64,000 bases of DNA from Roseiconus lacunae (GCF_008312935.1 NZ_VSZO01000009.1:124001-188000); one strand, 5' to 3'. Shown: positions 37,579 to 47,578, counted from the first letter of the stretch. Numbers and translations are program-made. The notes: generated by a model not told the origin, from the sequence alone.

Positions 37579-40077
37579 CTAACGGCGTTCCGATTTAACG
37601 GCTGGCGTATTGGCAAGGTGATCGCCTTCGAGATCGCTTTCCGGCTCCGGACCATCGATGCGATGGGTCGATCCATGAGCTTTGATCAAATAGGTTTCGC
37701 GCGAATTAACTTCGCGCTGATATCGTCGGCGGTACTTGTCGCCGTATCCGTAGCCGATCGTCTGGTACCCTCCGCTAGCGCTGGCCCGGTAGGCTTGGCG
37801 GCGCGTGTTGTGCTTGTTGATGACCACACCGACGACTTTCGCCCCCGACCAGCGAAGCATCGACAAAGCTTCCCTCGCGTTCGGCTTACAACGATGAGCA
37901 ATCCGCATCACTAGGATCGCCGCATCGACATAGCTGGACACTATCGATGGATCGCTGACCATCAACAACGGTGGTGTGTCGATGATGATGCAATCGTAAC
38001 GCTCACGGGCCCAGTTGATAATGTCTACCAAGTCGGGCATCGTCAACGCTTCGGCCGGGTTCGACGGTAACGGACCACATGGCAACACATCCAAGTATTC
38101 GATTGATGATTGATGAATGACTTCTGAGACACCAACTTCACCGTTAAGCACGTTTGCCAACCCCTTGTCGGCCTGCAGATTGAAACGCAATGACAACCGC
38201 GGACTGCGCAAATCCAAATCGATCAACAAGGTGCGTTTTCCGGTTTGTGCGATCGAGCAACCGACGTTCGCCGCGAGTGTGCTCTTGCCGTCGCCGGGCA
38301 GCGGGCTGGTGATTTGAAACACCTGACTGCCATGCTGCTTTCGCTCCAAAAGAACCGCGGTACGTACCGCACGCACGGCTTCGGCTGCCGGCGAATGGGG
38401 CCGATGAACGACCGCGATCTTGTCACACAGCCCCGTTGAACTTGACTCCGTTGACGTCTGAGCCGGCTTGGATCGATGAATATCGAGCGGGATATGCGTG
38501 AGCACGGGAACGCGAAGGGTACGCTGGATCTCGGCCGCGCTGCGAAACGTCATCGACCAGAACTCAAGAACGATCGAAAGCACTCCGCCTAGGATAAAAC
38601 CAATGATCGCACCGGCGAGCAAATCTTTCTTCTGATCCGGACCGATCAACGCGGCACCACCGCTGCCCCACAATTGATCGACCAAGATACCGCCCTCGAT
38701 GTCGACCAATTTCAGTCCGGCCAATTGTTCTTCGAGCTGAATCAACATGCCTTGAACACTGGCAATTCGCCGGCGATACGATGCCTCGTCCTCTTCAAAC
38801 CGTTTCAATTCATCGGCGGCGAGTCGTTCGGCCTCAAGCTGTGCGTCGAGATCTTTGATCTCTTTTTGAGTCACCTTCAAGCGTTCTTTCAAACCGCAGA
38901 TAAACGTGTCGACCAAATCTGTCGCGGTTGAATCGGCGCTGATACCGGCGGTATCAAACTGCGGATCGCCGTCGTCGCCATCGATCTCACGCCGTCGTTG
39001 GTGGACGAGGCGATTGAGTTCACCCAACCGTCGCTGCGAGGCTTCGATCTGGGTCGTTAGCGATTTGACCTCTGGATGCGAAGCTCCGAAGGCCATCTGC
39101 ATCTGCTCGAGCTTGATCTTCAATGGAACGAGAGACTTCTCGATCTCGATGTGTTGAATCTCAAGATCATCCTTCATATTCAATAGCTTGGCCATTCCGA
39201 TCGGCGCGTCACCAAGGTCGTGTGCCTCGTCACTGAGCTCGCCGATCACTCGCGCGACCAACTCTGCGTTCTTGTCTTGCAACTTCATGTTAGACACGAA
39301 CATCAATTCGGTTCCGAGCTGTCGCTCACGCCGCTCCAGTCCCTGGCGGATCGATTGCAGATGATCGTATCTCTGACGATGTGGATTCACCGCTTTACCA
39401 TGCCGATCCCATTGCAACGGGGCTTCGCGACGAAACCGTTGATACTCGCGTTCGAGAGCGACCTGCTGGGGAAGCAACTTGTCCTGGGCTCGATTGATCA
39501 ATCGAGTGAATTCGTTGATCGTCGACTCACGCTCTTCCTGGAAATGTTCGCCGATCGCACGGCAAACCGCATCGACAACGGCCTGACAAACCGTCGGGTC
39601 AGAGTGTTCGAACGACAGATTCGCGATCAAACGATCGTGTGAATCCTTCAAATCGGTAACCGATTGGAATCGGATCCCGCCCCGGACCAACCTGACCAGG
39701 GCCCGATCCGTCAGCGCTTCCAACGCCGGGACTTGGCGGAGACGGTTATTGTGCTTCACCCGTCCGACGATCGCACGCGAATTGATGAGCGACTTGAGTA
39801 GCTGTCCGCTGGGCAAACCACCTCGCACCAAACCTGTCGACGCATCCAATGTGATCGGTGCGTCGCTACGAAACATTAACTTCGCGGTCGCCCGGTACTC
39901 GGCAGGCTTTCGGCCGTGATACCAATGCCCGAGAATCAGGCCGACGACGATGCAAGCGGCCATCAAATAGCGAAATCGCCACAAGATGGAGTGGACCGAT
40001 TGTCCTTGCTCCTCCAGATTCGCATCGACGATGAGTTGGCTCTCATCTGATCGCGGGGACGAATCGTTTTGGAACAT
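37579..40077 (-). CDS. Wzz/BY-kinase fusion, polysaccharide export tyrosine kinase
   Basis: An 832-residue protein joining a polysaccharide co-polymerase to a bacterial tyrosine kinase. It has a membrane helix near 38-50 (YLMAACIVVGLILG), a Wzz-like periplasmic part with long coiled coils (about 150-450), a second membrane helix near 500 (LLAGAIIGFILGGVLSIVL), then the kinase: Walker A GDGKSTLA near 596, Walker A' LLIDLDLRSPRL near 619 and Walker B IIIDTPPLLM near 697. The C-terminus ends in a tyrosine cluster (RRQAYRASASGGYQTIGYGY and YRRRYQ), the autophosphorylation tail. Such proteins control chain length and export of capsule or exopolysaccharide. No wza, wzx or glycosyltransferase genes are nearby, so it may serve a locus elsewhere. 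It converges on the SdrD-B-like gene. Confidence 0.93.
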   Translation of the reverse strand: MFQNDSSPRSDESQLIVDANLEEQGQSVHSILWRFRYLMAACIVVGLILGHWYHGRKPAEYRATAKLMFRSDAPITLDASTGLVRGGLPSGQLLKSLINSRAIVGRVKHNNRLRQVPALEALTDRALVRLVRGGIRFQSVTDLKDSHDRLIANLSFEHSDPTVCQAVVDAVCRAIGEHFQEERESTINEFTRLINRAQDKLLPQQVALEREYQRFRREAPLQWDRHGKAVNPHRQRYDHLQSIRQGLERRERQLGTELMFVSNMKLQDKNAELVARVIGELSDEAHDLGDAPIGMAKLLNMKDDLEIQHIEIEKSLVPLKIKLEQMQMAFGASHPEVKSLTTQIEASQRRLGELNRLVHQRRREIDGDDGDPQFDTAGISADSTATDLVDTFICGLKERLKVTQKEIKDLDAQLEAERLAADELKRFEEDEASYRRRIASVQGMLIQLEEQLAGLKLVDIEGGILVDQLWGSGGAALIGPDQKKDLLAGAIIGFILGGVLSIVLEFWSMTFRSAAEIQRTLRVPVLTHIPLDIHRSKPAQTSTESSSTGLCDKIAVVHRPHSPAAEAVRAVRTAVLLERKQHGSQVFQITSPLPGDGKSTLAANVGCSIAQTGKRTLLIDLDLRSPRLSLRFNLQADKGLANVLNGEVGVSEVIHQSSIEYLDVLPCGPLPSNPAEALTMPDLVDIINWARERYDCIIIDTPPLLMVSDPSIVSSYVDAAILVMRIAHRCKPNAREALSMLRWSGAKVVGVVINKHNTRRQAYRASASGGYQTIGYGYGDKYRRRYQREVNSRETYLIKAHGSTHRIDGPEPESDLEGDHLANTPAVKSERR

Positions 40078-40332
40078 GGGAGGTGGCTGCTATGGAAATC
40101 GTACGACAAAACCGTATCCATTTCTGAGCATAGGTTGACCGTACGATCGGGCTGCCGGGATCTCCCCTTTCCTATGAGGACCTTCCCTCAATTCGACCAA
40201 CTGGACTGAACCACATGCGACAGACCACCCAACAGAGCGGCTATCGACAGCATTTCTATGTTCGCCCAAAACGAGTGTTTCGCCAACATCCAAGATTGCA
40301 AACGGCACCAAACGGCACCCCGGGGCATCTCG

Positions 40333-41967
40333 CTAGCGATACAACTTGAGCGAAATCGTTTCAGCTTGAGCGTTCTCTGTTTCAACACGATCGACGTGCG
40401 TTCGTTCGTCATCGACGACGCCTCGCAAATCGTCCCAAGTCGTACGGTCGTCGTGCGCCGAACTCGCCTTTCGATTGGTAAAGACGACAATGGTGTCGCG
40501 TGGATCGGCATGTCGAATCGCCCACCGAAGTGCCTTGTCCGAATCGGCTACCAAACGGATCGCGGCGCATTCCTTGACACCATCAAGTAGTTGATGGGCT
40601 CGTTTTAGAAATGCGCCACCGACCGTTTCACCGGTGACGATACAGCGATGGGCATTGCGCTCGATCGTCGTCCCGATCCGAGCCAATTCGCTCTCGTTCG
40701 CAAACTCACCAAGAGCCAGCACGCACCAGACCTTCCCGCCAACCGTCGTCGCGCGCGCCGTGCGTAACGACGCGGTGATACGATCGGCGCGACCCCCGTT
40801 TTCGAGTACGACGGTCGCACGGCCAAAATCAGGCAGACGCTGTCCACGCCCGGGAATCGAACGCAGCGTCGATAAGCTTTCGGCGACTTGATGAACCGAA
40901 TAACCCAGCAGTACGCCGAGCGTCGACGCGGCGGCCAGATTCGACGCCATCGTATAACCACACAAGGGCGTTTCCATCATCGCACTGGTATCGCCAGCGG
41001 ACAACATAATCGTCGACATGCCGCCGGATTGATCGATGATACTCGCCCCAAACTCGCAGCCGGTTGTTGTCCCATAACCCAGACTTTGACACTCAGCCTT
41101 TTCGATGACGCGATCAATTCGTTCGCTGCCTTCGGGAGCAATGATGACGCCGGTCGAAGTCAATCGATCCGCCAAGCACTGTAGCGAACTCGGCCCGAAA
41201 TCTTCCCCCGGGGCATCCTTGCCGGTGACAATCAAAACATCAAATTGGATCGCATCGTAGTGTCCATCACGCGCCGCCTTGTCATCGACTTCGATGATCG
41301 CGGCCCGACTCAAACAGTCCGCTGACTCTCCGAGCCAATTGATCAATGCTTCGCCGACAGGAAGCGACGTCGTCGACGTATCGGTCATCACGCCGTCGCT
41401 GCTACCTAAGTCAGTTTGATAGGCAATCCGCATACCGAACGATTTCATCATCGTTGCTAACATCAAACAAGTCGATGTCTTGCCGCTGCTTCCAAGGACA
41501 CCGACGGTTAGCAAACGCCGATCAGGTCCGTCGTTCTTTGCCGACGCGATCTTTGCCAGCGCATGATCCGCCTGGCTGACGACGCACTGCGGCAACGGAC
41601 ACGGCAATAACTGTTCGGTCAGGATCGCCTTCGCGCCGCGAGCCAGGGCAGTGGAGACGAACTCAACGGGATCCATCTCGCCGACGCGATAAACCACCGT
41701 CTCGCCTTCGACACAACGATTCACATCATTGGTAATCGCATCGACAGAAATGTCGTCGCAACCAAAAAACTTTGCATGAGAAAGTACCGACGCCAGCCGA
41801 ACCGCAGGTTCGACAACCTCTTCTTCGATCTCAATCGAAGCGGACGTCATTGGTGGCAACCAACACCGCGGCTCGCTTTTTTTAATAGCGACGGTCCGCT
41901 CGTAGGCGTCTGCTTTGATCGACGCAGGAAATACAACCGATAGACGATCGTCGAATGCGTGACGCAT
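40333..41967 (-). CDS. Mur-ligase-family protein, degenerate paralogue
   Basis: A 544-residue protein with the layout of MurE-type ligases: an N-terminal domain (DAITNDVNRCVEGETVVYRV), a central ATPase and a C-terminal Rossmann-like domain. The P-loop reads GVLGSSGKTSTCL (about residues 155-167) against the usual G-T-N-G-K-T-T, and SIPGRGQRLP matches the VPGR-E-V block. The catalytic features after it, the YAHTP-like motif and the Lys/Arg substrate motif of MurE, are not visible; LENGGRADRITASL stands there instead. It may therefore ligate something other than a standard peptidoglycan precursor, or be regulatory. GGAGG seven bases before ATG 41967 sets the start, so the open frame reaching 42075 is not used. 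The neighbour upstream is the uracil-DNA glycosylase gene. Confidence 0.8.
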   Translation of the reverse strand: MRHAFDDRLSVVFPASIKADAYERTVAIKKSEPRCWLPPMTSASIEIEEEVVEPAVRLASVLSHAKFFGCDDISVDAITNDVNRCVEGETVVYRVGEMDPVEFVSTALARGAKAILTEQLLPCPLPQCVVSQADHALAKIASAKNDGPDRRLLTVGVLGSSGKTSTCLMLATMMKSFGMRIAYQTDLGSSDGVMTDTSTTSLPVGEALINWLGESADCLSRAAIIEVDDKAARDGHYDAIQFDVLIVTGKDAPGEDFGPSSLQCLADRLTSTGVIIAPEGSERIDRVIEKAECQSLGYGTTTGCEFGASIIDQSGGMSTIMLSAGDTSAMMETPLCGYTMASNLAAASTLGVLLGYSVHQVAESLSTLRSIPGRGQRLPDFGRATVVLENGGRADRITASLRTARATTVGGKVWCVLALGEFANESELARIGTTIERNAHRCIVTGETVGGAFLKRAHQLLDGVKECAAIRLVADSDKALRWAIRHADPRDTIVVFTNRKASSAHDDRTTWDDLRGVVDDERTHVDRVETENAQAETISLKLYR

Positions 41968-42112
41968 AGGATGGCCTCCGTGCACATCATGGTTTTTAGA
42001 TGCCCCAACGTGCCGAGCGATCCTTTCGCTCTCCTTTACGCACGTGCGACAACCATGATTGTTCTTCGATCGCAAAATCGGTCAAGGTCGATTTTGCAGA
42101 TCAAACAACACT

Positions 42113-43030
42113 TCACAGCAGTCCGGCATCACGCAACATCATCTGAAGATCAGTCCATGCCGCTTTTTTCGCGGCCGGCTCGCGCAAGAGGTACGCCGGA
42201 TGATAAGTCACAACCACTTTGCTATCAAAATAACTATGGAACCTTCCTCGCATGCGGCCGACGGACAGTTTGTTTCGCAGCAACGCTTGGGCACTCACGA
42301 CACCGAGGCAGACGATGTACTCGGGGCGTAAAACTTCCAATTGAGCTTCGAAGAACTCGCGGCAGTTATCGATTTCAGTCGCTTCGGGATTCCGGTTGTT
42401 CGGTGGCCGACATTTGACCGTGTTCATGATGTAGACCTCCTCGCGTTCGAACTTGCAAGCCTGGATCATCTTGGTCAAAAGCTGGCCCGCCTTCCCGACG
42501 AACGGGCGACCGGAAATGTCTTCATCGCGCCCGGGGCCTTCGCCGAAGAACACGACCCGTGGAGTCACGCTACCTTCACCATAAACCGTTTTGGTACGGC
42601 ACTTGGCGAGCACATCACACTTCAAACACGACGAGACTTGCTCTGCGTCGGCGGCCAACCGCGCTACACGTTCCTGCTCCGAGAGCGGCATTCCAGGATA
42701 ACTGCCGCCACCGGATCCGAGGTCATTGGAAAGCTGAAACCCTCCGGCAGGTGACGCAGCGGATTTAGCGGCAGTGGATTTCGCCGGTTTGGCGGGCCGC
42801 TGACTGGCACCGGGTGTATTGGCAGACGATTCCGACGCCGCCGGTTGGACAAACGAATTCGATTCGGTCTTGATTGCGTCGTCAAACGCAAAAAACTCGG
42901 CGAGCGCGGTGACTTGATCGGCATTCGCCTGGGGCAACCACTGGACGCCGAGTCGCTTCAAGTGATCGGCAAGACCACCGGCCTGGGCCAGGACATCGGC
43001 CGGATCGAGCTTCGAAGAGGAATGATTCAT
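42113..43030 (-). CDS. uracil-DNA glycosylase, family 4/5-like
   Basis: A 305-residue protein. An N-terminal half of about 115 residues, rich in Ala/Ser/Pro/Lys, has no recognisable domain and precedes the glycosylase. The catalytic domain shows the family 4 motif 1 region GEGPGRDEDISGRPFVGKAG and motif 3 VTYHPAYLLR. The four cysteines expected to hold a 4Fe-4S cluster are present: SCLKCDVLAKC and, further on, TVKCRPPNNRNP and DNCREF. It removes uracil from DNA after cytosine deamination. The start is the ATG at 43030; the frame to 43048 adds only six residues. It is divergent from der, with 135 bp between starts. Confidence 0.92.
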   Translation of the reverse strand: MNHSSSKLDPADVLAQAGGLADHLKRLGVQWLPQANADQVTALAEFFAFDDAIKTESNSFVQPAASESSANTPGASQRPAKPAKSTAAKSAASPAGGFQLSNDLGSGGGSYPGMPLSEQERVARLAADAEQVSSCLKCDVLAKCRTKTVYGEGSVTPRVVFFGEGPGRDEDISGRPFVGKAGQLLTKMIQACKFEREEVYIMNTVKCRPPNNRNPEATEIDNCREFFEAQLEVLRPEYIVCLGVVSAQALLRNKLSVGRMRGRFHSYFDSKVVVTYHPAYLLREPAAKKAAWTDLQMMLRDAGLL

Positions 43031-43165
43031 GAGCGTTTGATAACACACCGGCTACTGAAATTGCACCACGCGGTTTAACATACCAGTGGCGCGCGTCCAC
43101 GATTTAGGGGTAGCTGCCTGCTTTTTGTTCCGATTTCAAGTTTACGAGTCTCAGACAGTCCCACC

Positions 43166-44503
43166 ATGCCCGTTCCCCAAGTTGCCATCGTCGGCCGCCC
43201 CAATGTCGGTAAAAGCAGCCTCTTTAATTGGTTGGCGGGGCGTCGCTTAGCCATCGTAGACGATTTTGAAGGTGTCACCCGCGACCGGATGACGACCCTA
43301 ATCAATAACGAAGACGCTTTTTTTGAACTGACCGATACCGGCGGGTTGGGAATCGAGGATCCCGATGACTTGACCGCCGACGTCCGCCGACAAATCGATT
43401 TGGCGATCGAATCAGCCGACGTGATCTTGTTGGTCGTCGACGTATTGACCGGACCGATGCCGCTGGACGAACTGGTGGTCGAGCGGTTGCGTGGCATCGA
43501 ACGGCCCGTAATTCTAGTCGCCAATAAGGCCGACCAACCACATCAAGACACACTGGCCGAAGAGTTCCACCGGCTCGGCCGTGGCCGATTGGTCACCGTC
43601 AGTACGACCCAGAATCGTAACCGTTCAGATTTGATGGAGCTGATTCTTGATCGACTGCCTCCGTCGGATGAGTCGATCAACGAACCGACGATGAAGATCA
43701 CAATCGTCGGCCGACGTAACGTCGGAAAAAGCACATTCGTCAACACGCTCGCCGAGTCTGACCGCATGATCGTCAGCGAAGTCGCCGGGACGACCCGTGA
43801 CAGCGTCGACGTTCGCTTCGAGGTCGACGGGCAGACGTTCATTGCCATCGATACTCCCGGTCTTCGAAAACGAAAGAGCCAACGCACTGACCTTGAGTTC
43901 TACGGCATGCACCGAGCCCAGAGAAGCATTCGCCGGGCCGATGTGGTGCTGATGTTCTTTGATGCCGCCGAAACGGTTAGCAAGGTTGACAAGCAACTTG
44001 TCGGCTACGTGATCGACAATCACAAACCGGTGATCTTTGTGATCAACAAGTGGGACCAACTTCATGGCACCGTCCCGACGGATCGCTGGGTGCGCTACAT
44101 CCGCCGCCAGTTTCCGACGCTTGCCTACGCCCCGATCGCGTTCATCACGGGCCAATCAGGGAAGAACGTTAAGGCCCTTTTAAACCATGCGACGATGCTT
44201 TTCAAACAAGCTCGCGAGCGAGTGTCGACGGGACAACTCAATCGATTGTTGCGTTCGGCCGTCGAAGCCCACCAACCGCCGCTGTATCAGAATCGCCGTC
44301 CCAAAATCTACTACGCGACTCAGGTTGCGACCGAACCACCGACGATTGTCATCATGTGCAACGATCCAAAAGCGTTTGCCAATGACTACCAGCGTTATCT
44401 GCTCAGTGTGTTGCGCGACCACCTCAAGTTTGGCGAGGTCCCGATCAAACTGTATCTGCAAAAGCGACCGCGTAACGACGACATGGACGCAGTCAACAAG
44501 TAG
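43166..44503 (+). CDS. der: ribosome biogenesis GTPase Der (EngA)
   Basis: A 445-residue GTPase with two consecutive G domains, the hallmark of Der. First domain: G1 GRPNVGKSS (10-18), G3 DTGG, G4 NKAD. Second domain: G1 GRRNVGKST, G2 region GTTRDSVDV, G3 DTPGLRKR and G4 NKWD, then a KH-like C-terminal domain (QNRRPKIYYATQVATEPPTI, LRDHLKFGEVPIKLYLQKR). It helps assemble the large ribosomal subunit. The length is typical. The next gene starts 22 bp after the stop and is probably co-transcribed. Confidence 0.97.
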   Translation: MPVPQVAIVGRPNVGKSSLFNWLAGRRLAIVDDFEGVTRDRMTTLINNEDAFFELTDTGGLGIEDPDDLTADVRRQIDLAIESADVILLVVDVLTGPMPLDELVVERLRGIERPVILVANKADQPHQDTLAEEFHRLGRGRLVTVSTTQNRNRSDLMELILDRLPPSDESINEPTMKITIVGRRNVGKSTFVNTLAESDRMIVSEVAGTTRDSVDVRFEVDGQTFIAIDTPGLRKRKSQRTDLEFYGMHRAQRSIRRADVVLMFFDAAETVSKVDKQLVGYVIDNHKPVIFVINKWDQLHGTVPTDRWVRYIRRQFPTLAYAPIAFITGQSGKNVKALLNHATMLFKQARERVSTGQLNRLLRSAVEAHQPPLYQNRRPKIYYATQVATEPPTIVIMCNDPKAFANDYQRYLLSVLRDHLKFGEVPIKLYLQKRPRNDDMDAVNK

Positions 44504-44525
44504 ATCCGTCAGCCATTAATCACGC

Positions 44526-45917
44526 ATGCCGCCACCGCCTGCCCCCGGCACAAAACCAGTGTCGCTATTGCGATGGATCGTTCCACTCGCGATCGCCTTC
44601 GTTCTGGCCGCGATCACCGGACGGTTGTCGGTCCATCATGTCAACGACTCGCCCAGCTATTTGAACTATCCGTTTGATTCGCTGCGGCAAGCGATGCTGT
44701 CGATCCGACCGCCGGTCTACCCGATCTTCCTTCGACTGGCCGAATCAAGCCTTGGTGTGGCGATCGTACCGTTACTGCAAGCCTGTATGCATGCGATCGC
44801 TTGTGTTTGCTTCGGCGAAGAACTTCGACGACGAGGGCTTTCTGATCGCGCTTCGTTGGTAGCCGCTTTCACCGTGTTGGCCGGGTGCACCGCGACCGAT
44901 CACATCAGTACGATCAGCACCGATGCGCCGGCTGCTTCACTGGGGGTGCTCACCGCAACGTTACTGATGCGGACGTCGCGAACTGGCGGTCTGGCCAGCA
45001 GCGTTGGCTGTGGGCTTGCGGCACTGCTTTGTATTTTCGCCCGCCCGGCTTATCTGTTTTTGGTTCCTTGGGTTGCAATTGCCGGATGGATGCTCAACCG
45101 CTGTGATCGGCGGCGACGGTTACCGGCCGCGGCGGATGGAAGGCGAGGCCTTTGGATCGCGACACATGTTGGCGGAGTGATCTTGATTTGGATGTCATGC
45201 CGGGCTTTCATCGTCCACGACTTCTCTTTCTTGCCCTTCGGTCATCAAAATCTGTCCGCCGTCGCGGCGCAGTTGGTTTCGCCGGATGACATGCGACGCT
45301 ACGCAGGCGATGCCGCACCGGCAACCGGCGAATTGCTCCGCCGTGTCGCCGATGATTTGGAACGAGGCGACTTTCGGCTTCCCGAATCTGCCGAAGCGAG
45401 CATTCCGACACTGACGCTCGAATCGCAGTGGGGACAAATCAACTATGGAGTCATCTGGCCGGCGGCAAAGGCCGTCGGTCAACGCTCAGCAGACCTTGAC
45501 TCGGAAACGCCGGATCGAGTCCGTGTCCATCGACTGATCGGTGATTTCAATCGCACGATTATCGCCAACGCACCACTGGCCTACGCCCGCTGGATCGTGC
45601 TGGCGATCCGACGCTCGGTTTGGGGATCGCTCGCCAATCTTGCGATGCACCCGCTGTTCCTGGCGATGATCCTTGTCGCGATCGTTTGGTTGCTCGTTCG
45701 ATCGGCTAGCGGAAGCACAATCACCCTGCCGCCCTTTGCAGCGGGCTGGTACGGATTTGCGATCATCGCGCTGACCTATTGCATCGGCAGCGTCGGCTTA
45801 ATCATTTTAACGAGCCCACCGATCGGACGCTTTGCTGACGCGGCGGCGATCTTCCTACCCGGCTTGCTGGCTTCACCCTTTATCGGCGATACGACTAAAC
45901 CGTCAGCCCCGCGTTGA
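44526..45917 (+). CDS. polytopic membrane protein, GT-C-like
   Basis: A 463-residue integral membrane protein with roughly nine to eleven hydrophobic segments (for example WIVPLAIAFVLAAITG, IVPLLQACMHAIACVCFG, VGCGLAALLCIFARPAYLFL, LFLAMILVAIVWLLV, YGFAIIALTYCIGSVGLIIL). The first loop contains NDSPSYLNYPFDSLRQ followed by RPPVYPIFLRL, which resembles the DSP-type first loop and R-x-P-x-YP pattern of membrane glycosyltransferases acting on lipid-linked sugars. A loop of about 130 residues near the middle is hydrophilic. No family is certain. It follows der closely and its last 23 bp overlap the end of the convergent CPBP protease gene. Confidence 0.75.
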   Translation: MPPPPAPGTKPVSLLRWIVPLAIAFVLAAITGRLSVHHVNDSPSYLNYPFDSLRQAMLSIRPPVYPIFLRLAESSLGVAIVPLLQACMHAIACVCFGEELRRRGLSDRASLVAAFTVLAGCTATDHISTISTDAPAASLGVLTATLLMRTSRTGGLASSVGCGLAALLCIFARPAYLFLVPWVAIAGWMLNRCDRRRRLPAAADGRRGLWIATHVGGVILIWMSCRAFIVHDFSFLPFGHQNLSAVAAQLVSPDDMRRYAGDAAPATGELLRRVADDLERGDFRLPESAEASIPTLTLESQWGQINYGVIWPAAKAVGQRSADLDSETPDRVRVHRLIGDFNRTIIANAPLAYARWIVLAIRRSVWGSLANLAMHPLFLAMILVAIVWLLVRSASGSTITLPPFAAGWYGFAIIALTYCIGSVGLIILTSPPIGRFADAAAIFLPGLLASPFIGDTTKPSAPR

Positions 45918-46917
45918 GGCGGCAAAACTCTAGACAGATCGTCGCGCTATTGAGAATGATGTGAACGACGATCACGATCCAAAGCCGTCCGGTGCGTTGA
46001 TAGACAAGCCCCAAACCCATCGCCAGAAAGAACAACGGAATCGGTGCGGCCCCCTGGCCGAAGTGCATTAGCGCGAACACGAAACTGGACACGAGCAGAG
46101 GAACGAGCGATTCAAACGTCCAAGCCGGATCATCATCATTCCAGGAAGCGTCACCGACCAGTTTTTGTAGCCCACCTTGTAACAGCAACCGAAACTGAAA
46201 CTCTTCGACGACCGGCGTTACGATGGCGGCCGAAAGAAACAGCGCCGCAAACGTTCGGAAACTATTTCTCTCGGCCAACAAGTCCGTCACGGTGTGCTTG
46301 TATTCCACCAATTGCGATGCCACGAGGTTGATCAGCAACACCGGGGCGAGAATCCAAATCGTTGCCAGAATTCCGCGCCGAAAGTCCGACAACCGCGGCA
46401 CCAAGGACAAGCTTTCCGGCGTCGCATCGCGTGTTAGAAACAAAAACACCAACATCAACGAAAACGCGCCGGCGTTGGCCACCATTTGCGTCGCGACCCG
46501 CCGCGTCAAGTCGCGTTTAGGTGGCGTGCCGGCAGAGTCGTCTTCCTGAGCAGCCATCTCACCGTCAACGGACTCGCCAGAACCTGTCTCCGCCACATCG
46601 GCCGGCCGCGTCGTTTCAGCCTCGCGTGGCGTCGTCGAAACGGCGGCAGGCTGCGCACGTGGTGCCATCAATGACCCGATGACAATGATCATCCCGAACA
46701 TCACGAAGAAATCGGTCACCGACCAACGCTGCGGCGGACGTGGCAGACGCGTGACCAAGAAATCGGATTCGTCGCCGCAGAGATTTCGGTGTCGATAGCC
46801 GGCGAACCACGCGAGCCACAGGCCGGTACCGATCAGAACGGAGCAGAAGACAACCCCGGTGATAATGAAGAAGCCGCCCAGGAAGAACTGCTCGTTGAAC
46901 ATTCCCGCGTCGTCCAT
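45895..46917 (-). CDS. CPBP-family intramembrane metalloprotease
   Basis: A 340-residue membrane protein of the CAAX protease/bacteriocin-processing (CPBP, ABI) family. The three family motifs are present in order: EEFQFR (EExxxR) near residue 245, FALMH (FxxxH) and HIILN (HxxxN). These residues form the active site of the glutamate/histidine-type intramembrane protease. The first 130 residues contain two membrane segments and an acidic loop rich in Glu/Ala/Gly. Substrates are unknown; family members process lipidated or membrane peptides. ATG 46917 is used because the frame one codon earlier starts with TTG. pgsA ends 4 bp upstream on the same strand, so the two are one operon. Confidence 0.9.
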   Translation of the reverse strand: MDDAGMFNEQFFLGGFFIITGVVFCSVLIGTGLWLAWFAGYRHRNLCGDESDFLVTRLPRPPQRWSVTDFFVMFGMIIVIGSLMAPRAQPAAVSTTPREAETTRPADVAETGSGESVDGEMAAQEDDSAGTPPKRDLTRRVATQMVANAGAFSLMLVFLFLTRDATPESLSLVPRLSDFRRGILATIWILAPVLLINLVASQLVEYKHTVTDLLAERNSFRTFAALFLSAAIVTPVVEEFQFRLLLQGGLQKLVGDASWNDDDPAWTFESLVPLLVSSFVFALMHFGQGAAPIPLFFLAMGLGLVYQRTGRLWIVIVVHIILNSATICLEFCRLNAGLTV

Positions 46918-46921
46918 CAAG

Positions 46922-47578
46922 TCAGTTTGCCTCGTCAGGCTCGTCCTGCATCAGGCGAGCGGCGACGATGGTGTAATCGTAACCTGAGTAAACGGTCAAA
47001 CCGATCGCCGCCCAGACCAGTCCATACGTCGTCACTTTCAGCCAAGCGGCGGGCTCAGCGGATTGCAAAAACAACAGTGCCGCGACGACGGCCGCACACT
47101 GAAGCACCATCTTCCATTTGCCCAGCTGGCTGGCCGAGAAATCTTTTCCGCTGCCTTCGATCATTCCGCGCAAACTGGTCACCAACAGCTCGCGTCCGAC
47201 GACCACCGTCGCCATCCACGATGCGATCGGAGTTCCCACGACGCCGACGAGCGCGATAAAGGATCCGCAGATGATGATCTTGTCGACAAAGGGATCGAAA
47301 ATCCGTCCGAACTTGGTCACTTGACCGTATTTGCGGGCCCAGTAACCGTCCATCCAATCGGTCGATGCGGCGACCAGAAAAACGATCATTGCGGCCAGAT
47401 AATACCCCAATGGGATCAAAGTCATCACAGCGATAGCCAATCCGAACCGAATGCTGGTCAGCAAATTCGGCACGTTGTAGATCGATCGCGATGCGGGGGG
47501 ATTCGTTTCGGCCAACGTCAGAGAAGAGTCTGGTGAGAGGAAAACCCGACGGGGAGTGGTGGGGCTGATTTGATTCAT
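46922..47578 (-). CDS. pgsA: CDP-diacylglycerol-glycerol-3-phosphate 3-phosphatidyltransferase
   Basis: A 218-residue membrane enzyme of the CDP-alcohol phosphatidyltransferase family. The signature D-x2-D-G-x2-A-R-x8-G-x3-D-x3-D is fully present as DWMDGYWARKYGQVTKFGRI then FDPFVD. Hydrophobic segments flank it (AVMTLIPLGYYLAAMIVFLV, IIICGSFIALVGVV, CAAVVAALLFLQ). It joins glycerol-3-phosphate to CDP-diacylglycerol to make phosphatidylglycerol phosphate, the committed step to phosphatidylglycerol and cardiolipin. The N-terminal 35 residues are hydrophilic and may be shorter in the real protein. It is divergent from fabZ (183 bp between starts) and followed by the CPBP protease gene. Confidence 0.9.
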   Translation of the reverse strand: MNQISPTTPRRVFLSPDSSLTLAETNPPASRSIYNVPNLLTSIRFGLAIAVMTLIPLGYYLAAMIVFLVAASTDWMDGYWARKYGQVTKFGRIFDPFVDKIIICGSFIALVGVVGTPIASWMATVVVGRELLVTSLRGMIEGSGKDFSASQLGKWKMVLQCAAVVAALLFLQSAEPAAWLKVTTYGLVWAAIGLTVYSGYDYTIVAARLMQDEPDEAN

